Assembly: GCF_036059255.1 (NCBI RefSeq)
Contig: NZ_CP107947.1
Span: forward strand, 1,116,001 to 1,180,000
DNA length: 64,000 nucleotides
Source of the DNA: Micromonospora sp. NBC_00389
GTDB lineage: Bacteria; Actinomycetota; Actinomycetes; Mycobacteriales; Micromonosporaceae
Reading direction: 5' to 3'
Positions within the stretch are counted from its first letter, which is position 1. Every line of letters begins with the position of its first letter. Shown here piece by piece: positions 37,180 through 46,016 of this stretch. The notes beneath the pieces were generated by a model, which was not told the origin of the DNA, searched no databases, and saw nothing but the letters and a program-made list of their open reading frames with translations. The translations under genes and the position numbers were made by a program.

Positions 37180-37710
37180 ATGAAATCGCGACAATTTGCG
37201 TTTATTGCCATGCTGCTGACGGCTGCCTCGATCGCCGGCAGCGGCGTGCCGCCAACCGGGCCGATCCCGGACGGCCGGCCCGCCGGCAGGGTGGAGATCA
37301 TCGACCTGAACGGCCTGCGCAACATCGAGTTCGGTGACACCGAGGACGAGCTGACTCGCCGGGGCATCCTGCGTACCGACATGGACGCCTGCGGGCCGAT
37401 GCTCGCCGGCCACGACACGGTCAGCCCTGTCTTCGCCGAGGACAAACTGGTGCTGCTCTGGGTCGGCGACCCGATGCGGACACCAGAGGGCATCACCGTG
37501 GGCTCACCGGTCGACCAGGTGTGGTCCCGCTATCCGTCGGTCACCCGGCTGCATGCTCCACAGGGGACGTACCGGTTCGACGGGCTGCTCGCCCGCAGCG
37601 GAGACCGCGCGTACCTCTTCCTGCACGACGGGCGCACCGTCCGGAAGACCATCGCCGGGTACGCCGACTGGGCCCGCCGCCTCTTCGACAAGGGCGCCGG
37701 CCCCTGCTGA
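37180..37710 (+). CDS. Secreted hypothetical protein
   Basis: A 176-residue protein with an N-terminal signal (MKSRQFAFIAMLLTAASIAG), then a Pro-rich start and a globular part: LRNIEFGDTEDELTRRGIL, CGPMLAGHDTVSPVFAEDKLVL, GITVGSPVDQVWSRYPSV. The phrase GITVGSPVDQVWSRYP with a preceding GDTEDEL is the two-copy BamE/SmpA-like pattern seen in many actinobacterial secreted proteins. No enzymatic motif. GGGGATTCC precedes the ATG. A strong terminator follows. Confidence 0.75.
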   Translation: MKSRQFAFIAMLLTAASIAGSGVPPTGPIPDGRPAGRVEIIDLNGLRNIEFGDTEDELTRRGILRTDMDACGPMLAGHDTVSPVFAEDKLVLLWVGDPMRTPEGITVGSPVDQVWSRYPSVTRLHAPQGTYRFDGLLARSGDRAYLFLHDGRTVRKTIAGYADWARRLFDKGAGPC

Positions 37711-37772
37711 AGCGGATCCGGGGCGCGAGCGTGCGTGTGTCCCCTGTCGATGGTGGAGACGACGCACGCATC

Positions 37773-37813
37773 GGATGAGCGGACCGGTCGGGGTGGGACC
37801 GGTCCGCTCATCC
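37773..37813. terminator. Bidirectional terminator
   Basis: GGATGAGCGGACCGGT (37773-37788) pairs perfectly with its complement at 37798-37813 (16 bp, nine-base loop) between convergent genes. Confidence 0.9.
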
Positions 37814-37832
37814 CGCCAGGCCAGCGACGGCG

Positions 37833-39500
37833 TCAGCCGCGCAACGACCGCCAGAAGTCGTACGAGTGGGCCGCCGCGAAATCCGTCGTACCGGAGCCAC
37901 CGCCACCGGCCAGCACCCGCACGTACGGCGATCCGCTGCGCAGTCGGGGCCAGTCCACCCGGCCCACCCGGGCGAAGTCACTCCAGGCCCGGACCATCTC
38001 GTCGGAGAGCCGCCGCTGAGTCGGTGTGAGCGTCTCGGCGTAGTCGACGGTGAACAGGTACGGCAGCTCCGCGCAGTGGTACGCGCCGGTGGGGAAGGTC
38101 GACTCGGGCCCGTCGGTGAAGAACGGCGCATCCTCGTCGGCGAACTCGTAGACGTACGTCGGCACTCGACGGGCGAACTGCAGCGCGGCGGAGTAGACCG
38201 GCTCGGCGTAGTCGTGATCGGTGAGCACGGCAGCCAACGTCTCGCTGGCGACGTGCGCGTCGTCGCGGGGATAGCGGGCCAGCACGTCCTCCGCCCGGTC
38301 ACCGAAGGCGGCCCGCACCTGCTCGCGGTACTGCTCGTCGGTCAGCGGGCACGACTCGGGCTGCTGCCCCGGCTCAGGCGCCGCCGGGCAGTTCATCCCA
38401 CTGCGTTCCATCCCCCACACCAGGAGCGTGGACTCGTTCCGGTTCATCCCGGTCAACACCGGCACCGGGTGCAGTCGCCCGGTGGCCAGCGCGTCGGCCG
38501 GGTCCACCGGCAGCGTGCGGCCGTCGACGACCGGGCCGAGGTCGACACCCGCGCCCGGATAACCGGCCGCCTCGATCAGCCGGGCGGGGTCACGCCCGCG
38601 CAGGCAGGCGGCGACCGTACCCGGATCGGCGCAGCCGACCCCGCGCGCGAACTCCTCGGCCGCCGCGGCGGCCTCGGCCCGGGTCCGCACCGGGTTGGCG
38701 CACGAGTTGCTCTGCATGATCGCCCGGTGGAACAGGCCGACGGTGGCCGGCGACGCAAGCTGTGCGCAGACGCTGGTCGCGCCGGCGGACTGGCCGAACA
38801 GGGTGACGTTGCCGGGGTCGCCGCCGAAGGCCGCCGCGTTGCGCCGTACCCACCGCAGCGCCGTCTGCTGGTCCTGGAGGCCGTAGTTGCCGACGGACCG
38901 GCCCGCGTCGGCCAACGCCGGATGCGCCAGGAAGCCGAGCGCACCGAGCCGGTAGTTCACCGTGACGACGATGACGTCACCGCCGGTCGCCAGGCGTTGC
39001 CCGCCGTACACGTCTCCCCTGCCGAACCGGAAGTCGCCGCCGTGCAGCCACACCAGCACCGGTCGGGGCGTCCGAGCGGAGGTGCGCGGCGTGGTGACGT
39101 TGAGGTAGAGGCAGTCCTCGGACTCCGAGGGCTCGTCCATCGGCAGCCCCTTGAGTTGGGCGCAGGCGTCACCCGGGCGGCTCGCGTCCCGCACGCCGGT
39201 CCACACCGGACCCGGTTGCGGCGGGGCCCAGCGCAGCGCGCCCAACGGCGGGCGGGCGTACGGGATGCCCTGGAAAGAGCGGTGGTCCGCCGCGACGGTC
39301 CCACGGACCGCGCCCTGGTCGGTCCGCACGACGGCCGTACTCCGGCCAGTGGCCGCCGAGGCGCCCGAGCCGGCGGCCACCGTCGGAGCGAGCAGCGCCA
39401 CGGCACCCAGCGCGGCGACCCACCGGGCCACCCGGGACCGGACCCGGCGGGTGGGCCGCCGCCGCACAGAACCCGATCCGGGGTACGGGATGCTGGTCAT
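37833..39500 (-). CDS. Secreted carboxylesterase (type B)
   Basis: A 555-residue esterase with a long positively charged signal (RRRPTRRVRSRVARW, then ALGAVALLAPTVAAGSGASAA). The nucleophile elbow GQSAG (Ser238), the oxyanion loop WLHGGDFRFG, EDCLYLNV with a disulfide Cys, the acid in GMNRNEST and the His in AYHCAELPYLF make the full type-B carboxylesterase/PnbA set. It hydrolyses carboxylic esters outside the cell; natural substrate unknown. It is divergent from the GntR-TetR fusion regulator, which may control it. Downstream is a strong terminator. Confidence 0.95.
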   Translation of the reverse strand: MTSIPYPGSGSVRRRPTRRVRSRVARWVAALGAVALLAPTVAAGSGASAATGRSTAVVRTDQGAVRGTVAADHRSFQGIPYARPPLGALRWAPPQPGPVWTGVRDASRPGDACAQLKGLPMDEPSESEDCLYLNVTTPRTSARTPRPVLVWLHGGDFRFGRGDVYGGQRLATGGDVIVVTVNYRLGALGFLAHPALADAGRSVGNYGLQDQQTALRWVRRNAAAFGGDPGNVTLFGQSAGATSVCAQLASPATVGLFHRAIMQSNSCANPVRTRAEAAAAAEEFARGVGCADPGTVAACLRGRDPARLIEAAGYPGAGVDLGPVVDGRTLPVDPADALATGRLHPVPVLTGMNRNESTLLVWGMERSGMNCPAAPEPGQQPESCPLTDEQYREQVRAAFGDRAEDVLARYPRDDAHVASETLAAVLTDHDYAEPVYSAALQFARRVPTYVYEFADEDAPFFTDGPESTFPTGAYHCAELPYLFTVDYAETLTPTQRRLSDEMVRAWSDFARVGRVDWPRLRSGSPYVRVLAGGGGSGTTDFAAAHSYDFWRSLRG

Positions 39501-39583
39501 GTTTCCCCCATTCGTCGAAGCCGGTACGGCGTACGCACCGTGCTGCGGCGAGCATGCCGGCCCGGCAACCAGTCGACCAGGGA

Positions 39584-39671
39584 GCTCTAGTACGCCGAGC
39601 CACCACGATGGACGACCACCGACGTGGCGACGTGGCGACCATCGGGGACGGCGACCGGCGCTCTAGTGCGC
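39584..39671. promoter_or_regulatory. Paired GCTCTAGTRCGC direct repeats
   Basis: GCTCTAGTACGC (39584-39595) and GCTCTAGTGCGC (39660-39671) are direct repeats 76 bases apart in the divergent region between the esterase and the GntR-TetR fusion gene. They are good candidates for its binding sites. Confidence 0.5.
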
Positions 39672-39704
39672 TACGGTCACACCTCGACCGGCGGGAGGGC
39701 GACC

Positions 39705-40640
39705 GTGACGGAGATCGACGAGTCGACACCCCCGTATCTGCGCATCGTCGGGGAGCTGCGGCGGCGCATCGCGGCGGGCGAGCTCGGCCCCGGCGACCGG
39801 CTGCCGTCCACCCGGCAGATCGTCCGCGAGTGGGGGGTCGCCATGGCGACCGCCAGCCGGGCCCTCACCGCGCTCCGACAGGAGAACCTGGTTCGGGCGC
39901 TGCCCGGCGTGGGCATGGTGGTGACCGGCCCGGAGCCGCCGCCGGCCGTTCGGGGCGCCCGCGCCGACACCCGGCGGGGTACCGCCCGAGGGGTGACCCG
40001 CGACCAGGTGGTGCGGACCGCCACCGAGATCGCCGACGCCGAGGGGTTGCCGGCGCTGAGCATGCGGCGCATCGCGACCGAGTTGGACGTGCCGACCATG
40101 TCGCTGTACCGGCAGGTCCGCGGCAAGGAGCAGCTTCTGCTGCTGATGGCGGACGCGGCCTTCGCCGCCCACCGGCTGCCCCGCACGTTCCCTCCGGGCT
40201 GGCGGGACCAGTTGGAGCTGCTCTGCCGGCTCCAGTGGTCGATGTACCGGCGGCATCCCTGGCTGGCCCAGGTCGTCTCGCTGACCCGCCCGCTGATGGC
40301 GCCGCACGCCGTCGCGCACACCGAATGGGCCCTGCGCGCCCTCGCCGGGCACGGCCTGGACCAGCACACCCAGCTCCACCTGGCAGCCGCCCTGGCCAAC
40401 CACGTCCGCGGCACCGCGGTGAACCTGGAGCGGGAGGCTGAGGCGGAGCAGGACACCGGCCTCACCGACGACGAGTGGATGGTGGCCCAGGCCGACGTGT
40501 TGACCGGGCTGCTCGCGGCGGGTGAGTTCCCGCACCTGGCCCGGCTCGCCCGGTCGCCGGTCGACCTCAATGTCGACAGCCTGTTCGAGTTCGGCCTCCA
40601 ACGGTTGCTCGACGGGGTGGCGGAGCTGCTCAGCCGGTGA
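39705..40640 (+). CDS. GntR-TetR fusion transcriptional regulator
   Basis: A 311-residue regulator with two DNA-binding domains. Residues about 10-80 are a GntR winged helix (PPYLRIVGELRRRIAAGELG, LPSTRQIVREWGVAMATASRAL, then LPGVGMVV). From about 105 there is a TetR helix-turn-helix (VVRTATEIADAEGLPALSMRRIATELDVPTMSLYRQV, read in parts) and a TetR_C_1-type ligand domain. This GntR-TetR arrangement is known in actinobacteria. GGAGG lies six bases before the GTG at 39705. It may control itself and the divergent esterase. The effector is probably small and hydrophobic. Confidence 0.92.
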   Translation: MTEIDESTPPYLRIVGELRRRIAAGELGPGDRLPSTRQIVREWGVAMATASRALTALRQENLVRALPGVGMVVTGPEPPPAVRGARADTRRGTARGVTRDQVVRTATEIADAEGLPALSMRRIATELDVPTMSLYRQVRGKEQLLLLMADAAFAAHRLPRTFPPGWRDQLELLCRLQWSMYRRHPWLAQVVSLTRPLMAPHAVAHTEWALRALAGHGLDQHTQLHLAAALANHVRGTAVNLEREAEAEQDTGLTDDEWMVAQADVLTGLLAAGEFPHLARLARSPVDLNVDSLFEFGLQRLLDGVAELLSR

Positions 40641-40641
40641 A

Positions 40642-40683
40642 CGCCCGGCCAGGTGCGCGCGTTGTCACAACCTCGGCCGGGCG
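40642..40683. terminator. Terminator hairpin between convergent genes
   Basis: CGCCCGGCC (40642-40650) pairs with GGCCGGGCG (40675-40683) across a 24-base loop. The right arm is within the end of the beta-propeller gene. Confidence 0.5.
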
Positions 40684-42065
40684 GCGACCTGCACGGTCAC
40701 GGACCGGCTCGAGCCCAGGTGCGCGGTGTCGCCGGGGAAGGTGACGGTGTAGGTGTTCGCCCCGGTCGCCCGCGGTATGTCGGAGACGAAGAACGCCCCG
40801 GTCTCGGTGGTGCTGACGTTGGGCAGGACGTGGGTGCCGTTCTGGTCCTGCCGCACCACCTGCAGCTGCCGTGGCGCCGACACGGGGGCATCGGTGAACG
40901 CCAGACTGCCGGTGACCAGGACCTTCCCCCCGCGTCCGACCGTCGACGGCGCGGAGAGCGTGAGCGAGGATCGCGGCAGGAGAAGGTCCGTCATCAGACG
41001 CAGGGTCAGGTGCTGCCCGCCCGGTTCACGGGTGACGGCGTAGAGAGTCCTGCTGTCGGCACTGACCGCGAGGCCCTGCCGTACGAGGTAGGTGTCCTGG
41101 GGGAAGTCGTACCGCTGCAGCAAGGTCCCGTCGGGCCGCTCGACGTGGATGCTCGACGTCCTCTCCCAATCTGATCCGTTGCTGGAACCAACGACGACGA
41201 GGGCACCATTCGGGGACGTCGTCACGGCGTTGGGGTACGACGCGGACGGCAACACGCCGGCTGGCGAGAAGTCCGTCGTCGAGAAGGCAACGTGATGCGT
41301 CGCGATCACCGACCGGTTCTCCAGGAGACCACAGGCCAGGATCGCCGTGCTCGCGTCGACCGTCAGCGCGGCGTCCCCGAGGCCCCCGCAGGTGTCCCAC
41401 GGCAGAGCCACCGTGATCGACGGCGTTCCGGAGGAGACGTCGAACAGGGTCGCTCTGCTCGAGTAGGAGGTCGCGATGCCGGATTGGTTCACCGCGAGCA
41501 GGAGATTCGGTTTGGCCGGGCTGCTCCGGAGCAAGGGAGGGTAGGCGAAGACGTCGCCGAGCGGCAGATCCAAGGCCAGGACCGGCGTCTCGCCGCGCAC
41601 GTCGAGCGAGCCCAGCTTGCCCTTTGAGAACGTGCATCCGTAGCCGAAGTAGAGCTTCCCCCCGGCCGGTGCCACCCAGGTGGGACAGGTGCTGGCTCCG
41701 ATGTTGTAGCGACGGGTCTCGGTCCGCGTCGTGGTGTCGATCGCGGCGATGGCGCCCGCCTCGATGAGGGCTACGTGCAGCGTCGAGCCGTCCGGGCTCA
41801 GCGCCATGCCGCTGGCGTCCGGCAGGTCCGGGATCGTCGCCTGCGACCCGCCCGACAGGTCCGTCACCCGCACGCCCGACCCCCCGCGCCCGGGGCTGAA
41901 GAACAGCTGGCTGCGCGCCGAGTCGACGACCATCTGCGCGTACGTCTCGATGCCGAGCCCGACCGCGCTGTCCGCGTGCGCCACGCCGGGACTCAGCGAC
42001 GGTACGACGACGAATGTGGCGCCGATCGCCGCGACCATGAGACGTGCGATCTGCTTGACGCGCAC
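40665..42065 (-). CDS. Secreted beta-propeller protein with Ig-like domain
   Basis: A 466-residue exported protein. Signal MRVKQIARLMVAAIGATFVV, cleavage near GVAHADS. Residues about 40-350 contain repeated propeller blades of the YVTN type (MALSPDGSTLHVALI, AVTTSPNGALVVVG, LAVSADSRTLYAV). The C-terminal about 95 residues (GGKVLVTGSLAF, TETGAFFVSDIP, NTYTVTFPGDTAHLGSS) are a bacterial Ig-like (Big) fold. A surface or extracellular binding role is likely. GGGGAGG precedes the GTG. It stands alone. The same architecture is common in actinomycete secreted proteins of unknown role. Confidence 0.8.
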   Translation of the reverse strand: MRVKQIARLMVAAIGATFVVVPSLSPGVAHADSAVGLGIETYAQMVVDSARSQLFFSPGRGGSGVRVTDLSGGSQATIPDLPDASGMALSPDGSTLHVALIEAGAIAAIDTTTRTETRRYNIGASTCPTWVAPAGGKLYFGYGCTFSKGKLGSLDVRGETPVLALDLPLGDVFAYPPLLRSSPAKPNLLLAVNQSGIATSYSSRATLFDVSSGTPSITVALPWDTCGGLGDAALTVDASTAILACGLLENRSVIATHHVAFSTTDFSPAGVLPSASYPNAVTTSPNGALVVVGSSNGSDWERTSSIHVERPDGTLLQRYDFPQDTYLVRQGLAVSADSRTLYAVTREPGGQHLTLRLMTDLLLPRSSLTLSAPSTVGRGGKVLVTGSLAFTDAPVSAPRQLQVVRQDQNGTHVLPNVSTTETGAFFVSDIPRATGANTYTVTFPGDTAHLGSSRSVTVQVAARPRL

Positions 42066-42194
42066 GTTTCCACCTCCCCAACCCGATGACCAAGATCCAT
42101 GTGTCGGGCAAGCTTAGGGGTAGCTGGCACGGTCCGTGCGCTCAGTTCGGGAGTACGGCGACGGTAGCGCGCGACGGATGTCCTGCGGCCCAGC

Positions 42195-42827
42195 TCACGC
42201 CACTTCGGTGGCGTGCTCAGGCAGCCGCGCCCCGGACGCGGCGGCAAAACCGGCGAGCGCGATCTGCGCCGCCTGTTGCAGGTCGCCTCGGGTGACCCCG
42301 GCGGCGGCGTGTACCGACTGGCCTTCGGTGACGATCATGACGAAGCGGGCGAGTGCGGCCGGGTCGGCGTGGGCGGGTAGGTCGCCGTCGGCGACGGCCC
42401 GGGTGAACCGGTCGGCGAGCGCGCGTTCACCGGCCAGGCGGCTGGCGGCGAGGAACCCGGCGACCGGTGTGTTCTCGGTGGAGCAGGCGGTGCCGCCCTG
42501 GATCGACAGGCAACCGGCCGGACGGTCGGGGCGGGTCACGGCGAGCACGTTGTCGCGCAGCAGGGCGGCGACGACCTGGTATGCGCTGGGTTGGGCGAGG
42601 GCGTTGCGCGCGTACTCCATGTCCTGTTCGGCGTAGCGGGCCACGGCCTTGCGGAACAGCTCCTCCTTGCTGCCGTAGGCGGCGTAGAGGCTGGGCTTGT
42701 TGATGCCCATGGCGGCGGTGAGGTCGCTCACCGAGGCGCCCTCGTACCCCTGTCGCCAGAACACCTCCGTCGCGCGCTCCAGCGCCTCATCGGGGTCGAA
42801 ACCCCGTGGTCGTCCTCGCTGCGGCAC
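42195..42827 (-). CDS. TetR-family regulator
   Basis: A regulator of about 210 residues starting RGRPRGFDPDEAL. The TetR helix-turn-helix is complete (ALERATEVFWRQGYEGASVSDLTAAMGINKPSLYAAYGSKEEL, read in parts). The C-terminal domain (DRPAGCLSIQGGTACSTENTPVA) has two cysteines, as in the AcrR/QacR-like group controlling electrophile or quinone responses. The GTG at 42827 has GGAGG eight bases upstream; an ATG at 42848 in frame is the alternative. It is divergent from the F420-oxidoreductase gene, with two matching palindromes between them, so it very likely represses that operon and itself. Confidence 0.9.
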   Translation of the reverse strand: MPQRGRPRGFDPDEALERATEVFWRQGYEGASVSDLTAAMGINKPSLYAAYGSKEELFRKAVARYAEQDMEYARNALAQPSAYQVVAALLRDNVLAVTRPDRPAGCLSIQGGTACSTENTPVAGFLAASRLAGERALADRFTRAVADGDLPAHADPAALARFVMIVTEGQSVHAAAGVTRGDLQQAAQIALAGFAAASGARLPEHATEVA

Positions 42828-42863
42828 ACCCACCACCTCCGCATCCATGTTACCCGCGGCCCA

Positions 42864-42931
42864 ACCGATCGGTACAGAAATTTGCGGACCGGGTCGTCGG
42901 TTGCTACCGTCAGATGCGTACCGATCGGTAC
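42864..42931. promoter_or_regulatory. Twin TetR operators and promoter
   Basis: ACCGATCGGT with right flank ACAGAA occurs at 42864-42873 and again inside the perfect 14-bp palindrome GTACCGATCGGTAC at 42918-42931. Between them TTGCGG (42882-42887) and TACCGT (42905-42910), 17 bases apart, form a plausible promoter for the oxidoreductase gene, with the second operator at the start point. Binding of the TetR protein would block it. Confidence 0.75.
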
Positions 42932-42950
42932 AGAATTATTGGAGGATGGT

Positions 42951-43868
42951 GTGGCGACTCGACTCAACACTCCGCTGCCTGCGGTCGGGCTCTGGAGCAT
43001 GGAGCTGCGTGGCGCCGCCGACCCGGCCGTCCGGGACGCGGCGACCGAGCTCGACGAGCGGGGCTTCCGGGCCCTGTGGGTGCCCGGCCTCGACGGCGGC
43101 GGGGCCGTCGACGACGTCGAGCACCTGCTGGGGGCCGCGTCGCACACCACGGTCGCGCTGGGTGTGCTGGCGATCTGGGGCCAGGACCCGGTGGTTCTGG
43201 GTGACCGGTTGGCCGCGCTGGACGCCGGGCACGGGCCTCGGACGGTTCTCGGCTTCGGGGTGAGCAACGCCCACTCCGCCGCCCGGGCGGGGCAGGACTA
43301 CGGCCGGCCGGTGGAGTCGATGGGCCGCTGGCTGGACGCCCTCGACGCCGCGCCCCGGCCGGTTCCCGCCGACCGGCGCATCCTCGGCGCGCTCGGGCCG
43401 AGGATGGCGGACCTGGCAGCCGACCGAACGGCCGGTTGGCATCCGTTTCTCGTGACCCCGAGCTACACCGCGGCGCAGCGCGAACGCGTCGGGGCGCAGC
43501 CGCTGGTCGCGCCGCACCTCGCTGTCGTCCTCGACGAGGACCCGGACCGGGCCCGTGCCGCCGCTCGGGCGGGGATCGGGATGTTCATCGGCTTTCCGGC
43601 GTACCGGGCCAACCTGGCACGCCTGGGGTTCACCGACGACGACCTCGTCCCCGTTGGCAGTGACCGCCTGATCGACGCCCTCGTCGCCTGGGGCGACCTG
43701 GACACGGTGGCCACGCGCATCCGGGAGCACCTGGACGCGGGCGCGGACCACGTCGCCCTCCACGTGCTGCGGCCCGACGTTCCGGATCGGCCGGCGCTGC
43801 CCCTGCCGCAGTGGCGCGACCTGGCCACGCTCCTGCCGACCTTCGCCTCCACCCCCGCAACCCACTGA
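42951..43868 (+). CDS. F420-dependent LLM-class oxidoreductase
   Basis: A 305-residue luciferase-like oxidoreductase of the TIGR03620 (MSMEG_4141) type: LPAVGLWSMELRGA, then ELDERGFRALWVPG, VALGVLAIWGQDP and LGALGPRMADLAADRTAGWH. Such enzymes use reduced coenzyme F420, which actinomycetes make, to reduce diverse substrates. GGAGG lies five bases before the GTG at 42951. It is the first gene after the TetR operators; the SDR gene follows 59 bases downstream and is likely co-expressed. Confidence 0.92.
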   Translation: MATRLNTPLPAVGLWSMELRGAADPAVRDAATELDERGFRALWVPGLDGGGAVDDVEHLLGAASHTTVALGVLAIWGQDPVVLGDRLAALDAGHGPRTVLGFGVSNAHSAARAGQDYGRPVESMGRWLDALDAAPRPVPADRRILGALGPRMADLAADRTAGWHPFLVTPSYTAAQRERVGAQPLVAPHLAVVLDEDPDRARAAARAGIGMFIGFPAYRANLARLGFTDDDLVPVGSDRLIDALVAWGDLDTVATRIREHLDAGADHVALHVLRPDVPDRPALPLPQWRDLATLLPTFASTPATH

Positions 43869-43927
43869 CCACCCGCTGGCACAACAGCCGGCAGGACAAC
43901 CGCACCGCAAACAGTAGGAGACCAATC

Positions 43928-44677
43928 GTGGGACAGCTTGACGGCAAGACCGCCCTCGTCACCGGGGGCACCACCGGCATCGGCCTGGCCGCCGCCCGCC
44001 GCTTCGCCGCCGAAGGCGCGTACGTCATCGTCACCGGACGGCGCCAGGGCCTGCTGGACGAGGCCGTGGCGAGCATCGGCGCCAACGCCGCCGGTGTCGC
44101 CAGCGACGTGAGCAACCTCGACGACCTGGACCGGGTGATGCAGGCGATCCAGGCCCGGGGCGCAGGGCTGGACGTGGTGTTCGCGAACGCCGGCGGCGGG
44201 GAGTTCCTCCCGCTGGGCTCGATCACGGTCGAGCACTTCGCAAGCACCTTCGACAGCAACGTCCGCGGCACCCTGTTCACCGTGCAGAAGGCCCTGCCCC
44301 TGCTCAACGAGGGTGCCTCGGTCGTGCTGTCCGGCTCGACGGCCGCGGTCAACGGCACCCCGGCGTTCAGCGTCTACGCCGCGTCCAAGGCCGCGATCCG
44401 CTCGTTCGGCCGCACCTGGGCCGCCGAGCTGGTCGGCCGGAACATCCGGGTCAACACCCTGATCCCCGGCCCGACCGAGACCCCGGGCGTCGCCGGCCTC
44501 GCGCCCAGCCCGGAGGAGGCCCCCGGGTTGCTGCAGGCCATCGCCTCGGGCGTGCCCATGCGCCGGATGGCCCAACCGGACGAGATCGCCAACGCCGCGC
44601 TCTTCCTCGCCTCCGACCAGAGCAGCTACATGACCGGCGGCGAGATCTTCGTCGACGGCGGCCAGCAGCAGCTCTGA
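43928..44677 (+). CDS. Short-chain dehydrogenase/reductase (SDR)
   Basis: A 249-residue classical SDR. Cofactor-binding TGGTTGIG (residues 12-19), NAG in FANAGGG, and the catalytic Tyr150-Lys154 in YAASK with the serine in LSGSTA. TGRRQ after strand 2 suggests NADP preference. The C-terminus ends YMTGGEIFVDGG, typical of the family. AGGAGA precedes the GTG. It is co-regulated with the F420 enzyme by the TetR protein, a pairing that suggests detoxification or tailoring of an aldehyde or ketone. Confidence 0.93.
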   Translation: MGQLDGKTALVTGGTTGIGLAAARRFAAEGAYVIVTGRRQGLLDEAVASIGANAAGVASDVSNLDDLDRVMQAIQARGAGLDVVFANAGGGEFLPLGSITVEHFASTFDSNVRGTLFTVQKALPLLNEGASVVLSGSTAAVNGTPAFSVYAASKAAIRSFGRTWAAELVGRNIRVNTLIPGPTETPGVAGLAPSPEEAPGLLQAIASGVPMRRMAQPDEIANAALFLASDQSSYMTGGEIFVDGGQQQL

Positions 44678-44690
44678 CGTAGAACGCCCG

Positions 44691-44873
44691 TCATTCAGGC
44701 TGTGCTGACCTGCCCATCCCGATCGCCCTCCCCAGGATGCTGCCACCGAACACGGCGAGCAGGCTGCCGATGGCGATCGCGAACGGCGCAACGAAGACAG
44801 CTGTGATGGTCACGGCCACTCCGGCGGCGACAAGTCCACCACCAAGCGCGATCCCCGCCCGACGCTTTGTCAT
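44691..44873 (-). CDS. Small membrane protein (tentative)
   Basis: 60 residues from the ATG at 44873: MTKRRAGIALGGG then two hydrophobic stretches (LVAAGVAVTITAVFVAPFAI and AIGSLLAVFGGSILGRAIG) and a short polar end. The two-helix hairpin looks real, but no ribosome site is visible and the frame is short. If true it is a small integral membrane protein of unknown role. It converges with the SDR gene. Confidence 0.4.
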   Translation of the reverse strand: MTKRRAGIALGGGLVAAGVAVTITAVFVAPFAIAIGSLLAVFGGSILGRAIGMGRSAQPE

Positions 44874-44964
44874 GCGGCGAGTCAAGCAACCCGTCAACAC
44901 ACAAGCAAGGGCACAGCCGCGCAACGCTTCAGCGGGCTGCTCTGGGGACGGCCGTCAAATGCGG

Positions 44965-45000
44965 AACGCCCGGTTGATCCTCGCGGATCGACCGGGCGTT
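44965..45000 (-). terminator. Terminator after tRNA-Ser(CGA)
   Basis: AACGCCCGGTTGATCC (44965-44980) pairs with 44985-45000 with one mismatch, loop TCGC, 16 bases beyond the tRNA on the minus strand. On the plus strand it is followed by TT. Confidence 0.8.
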
Positions 45001-45015
45001 TTCGCACTTTAGGAG

Positions 45016-45102
45016 CGGTGGCGGAGGGATTTGAACCCTCGGAGGGCGTTAACCCTCACACGCTTTCGAGGCGTGCTCCTTAGGCCGCTCGGACACGCCA
45101 CC
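45016..45102 (-). tRNA. tRNA-Ser (anticodon CGA)
   Basis: An 87-base class II tRNA on the minus strand, no encoded CCA. GGTGGCG pairs with CGCCACC. The anticodon stem CACGC/GCGTG holds CTCGAAA (anticodon CGA, complement of 45066-45068), followed by a long variable arm GAGGGTTAACGCCCTC and T loop GTTCAAATC. It reads UCG. Confidence 0.97.
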
Positions 45103-45177
45103 GCCGACGAGGGTACAGGACCGTAGGTTCCGACGCCGAACCGGTATCGCCCGAGTCGGCCTGGCAGGATCTTTGCC

Positions 45178-45885
45178 ATGAGTACGCACATCGGCGCGAA
45201 GCCGGGCGAGATCGCCGAGCGGGTCCTGATGCCGGGTGACCCGCTGCGGGCCAAGTGGATCGCGGAGACCTACCTCGAGGGCGCGACCTGCTACTCGACG
45301 GTCCGGGGCATGTTGGGCTTCACCGGCCGCTGGAACGGCGTCGAGGTCTCCGTCCAGGGCTCCGGCATGGGCATGCCGTCGGCCTCCATCTACGCCCACG
45401 AACTGATCAACGAGTACGGCGTGAAGACGCTGATCCGGGTCGGCTCCTGCGGTGCCCTCAGCACCGACCTCCAGTTGCGCGACGTGGTCGCCGCGATCGG
45501 GTCGTCCACCGACTCGAACATGAACCGGATGCGCTTCGACGGGTTGATCGACTACGCGCCGGTGGCCGACTTCGGGCTGCTGCGTACCTCGGTCGAGGTG
45601 GCCGAGCGGCGCGGCATCACCATGCACGTCGGGCCGATCCTGGCTGCGGACGCCTTCTACACCGACCGGCCGGATCTCTACGACACCCTCGCCGACTACG
45701 GCGTGCTGGCGGTGGAGATGGAGTCCGCTGCGCTCTACACGATCGCCGCCCGGTTCAAGGCCCGCGCGCTGACCGTGCTGACCGTCAGCGACCACATCAA
45801 GACCGGCGAGAAGACCACCTCCGAGGAGCGTGAGCAGACCTTCAGCCAGATGGTCGAGATCGCCCTCGACACCATCATCGCCTGA
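45178..45885 (+). CDS. deoD: Purine-nucleoside phosphorylase, DeoD type
   Basis: A 235-residue enzyme that splits purine nucleosides with phosphate in nucleoside salvage. Typical E. coli-like DeoD sequence: [49 protein letters not shown], and [12 protein letters not shown] with TVSDHI at the active site (Asp in SDH). This trimeric-dimer hexamer type accepts both 6-oxo and 6-amino purines. The ATG directly follows the tRNA region. It stands alone on the plus strand. Confidence 0.97.
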   Translation: MSTHIGAKPGEIAERVLMPGDPLRAKWIAETYLEGATCYSTVRGMLGFTGRWNGVEVSVQGSGMGMPSASIYAHELINEYGVKTLIRVGSCGALSTDLQLRDVVAAIGSSTDSNMNRMRFDGLIDYAPVADFGLLRTSVEVAERRGITMHVGPILAADAFYTDRPDLYDTLADYGVLAVEMESAALYTIAARFKARALTVLTVSDHIKTGEKTTSEEREQTFSQMVEIALDTIIA

Positions 45886-45982
45886 CCCTTCGGCGTACGC
45901 CTCCGCCCCGCCGTCCATCCAGACGGCGGGGCGGCGTGGTGTTGGGGCGAGGTCGGGTGACGATGGTCACCCGAAAAACAAT

Positions 45983-45994
45983 ACGACCGGTCGT
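45983..45994. promoter_or_regulatory. Palindromic operator candidate
   Basis: ACGACCGGTCGT is a perfect 12-bp palindrome 23 bases before the TetR start, in an A/T-rich stretch (GAAAAACAAT). Autoregulation by the TetR protein is inferred. Confidence 0.55.
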
Positions 45995-46016
45995 GCTGGT
46001 TCGTTACGGTATCCGC

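Noticed and set aside
26359..44677. A secondary-metabolite cluster from the mix of MFS, methyltransferase, F420 enzyme and SDR genes
   Set aside because: No PKS, NRPS, terpene synthase or RiPP core/modification genes are present, and the genes have separate promoters and strands.
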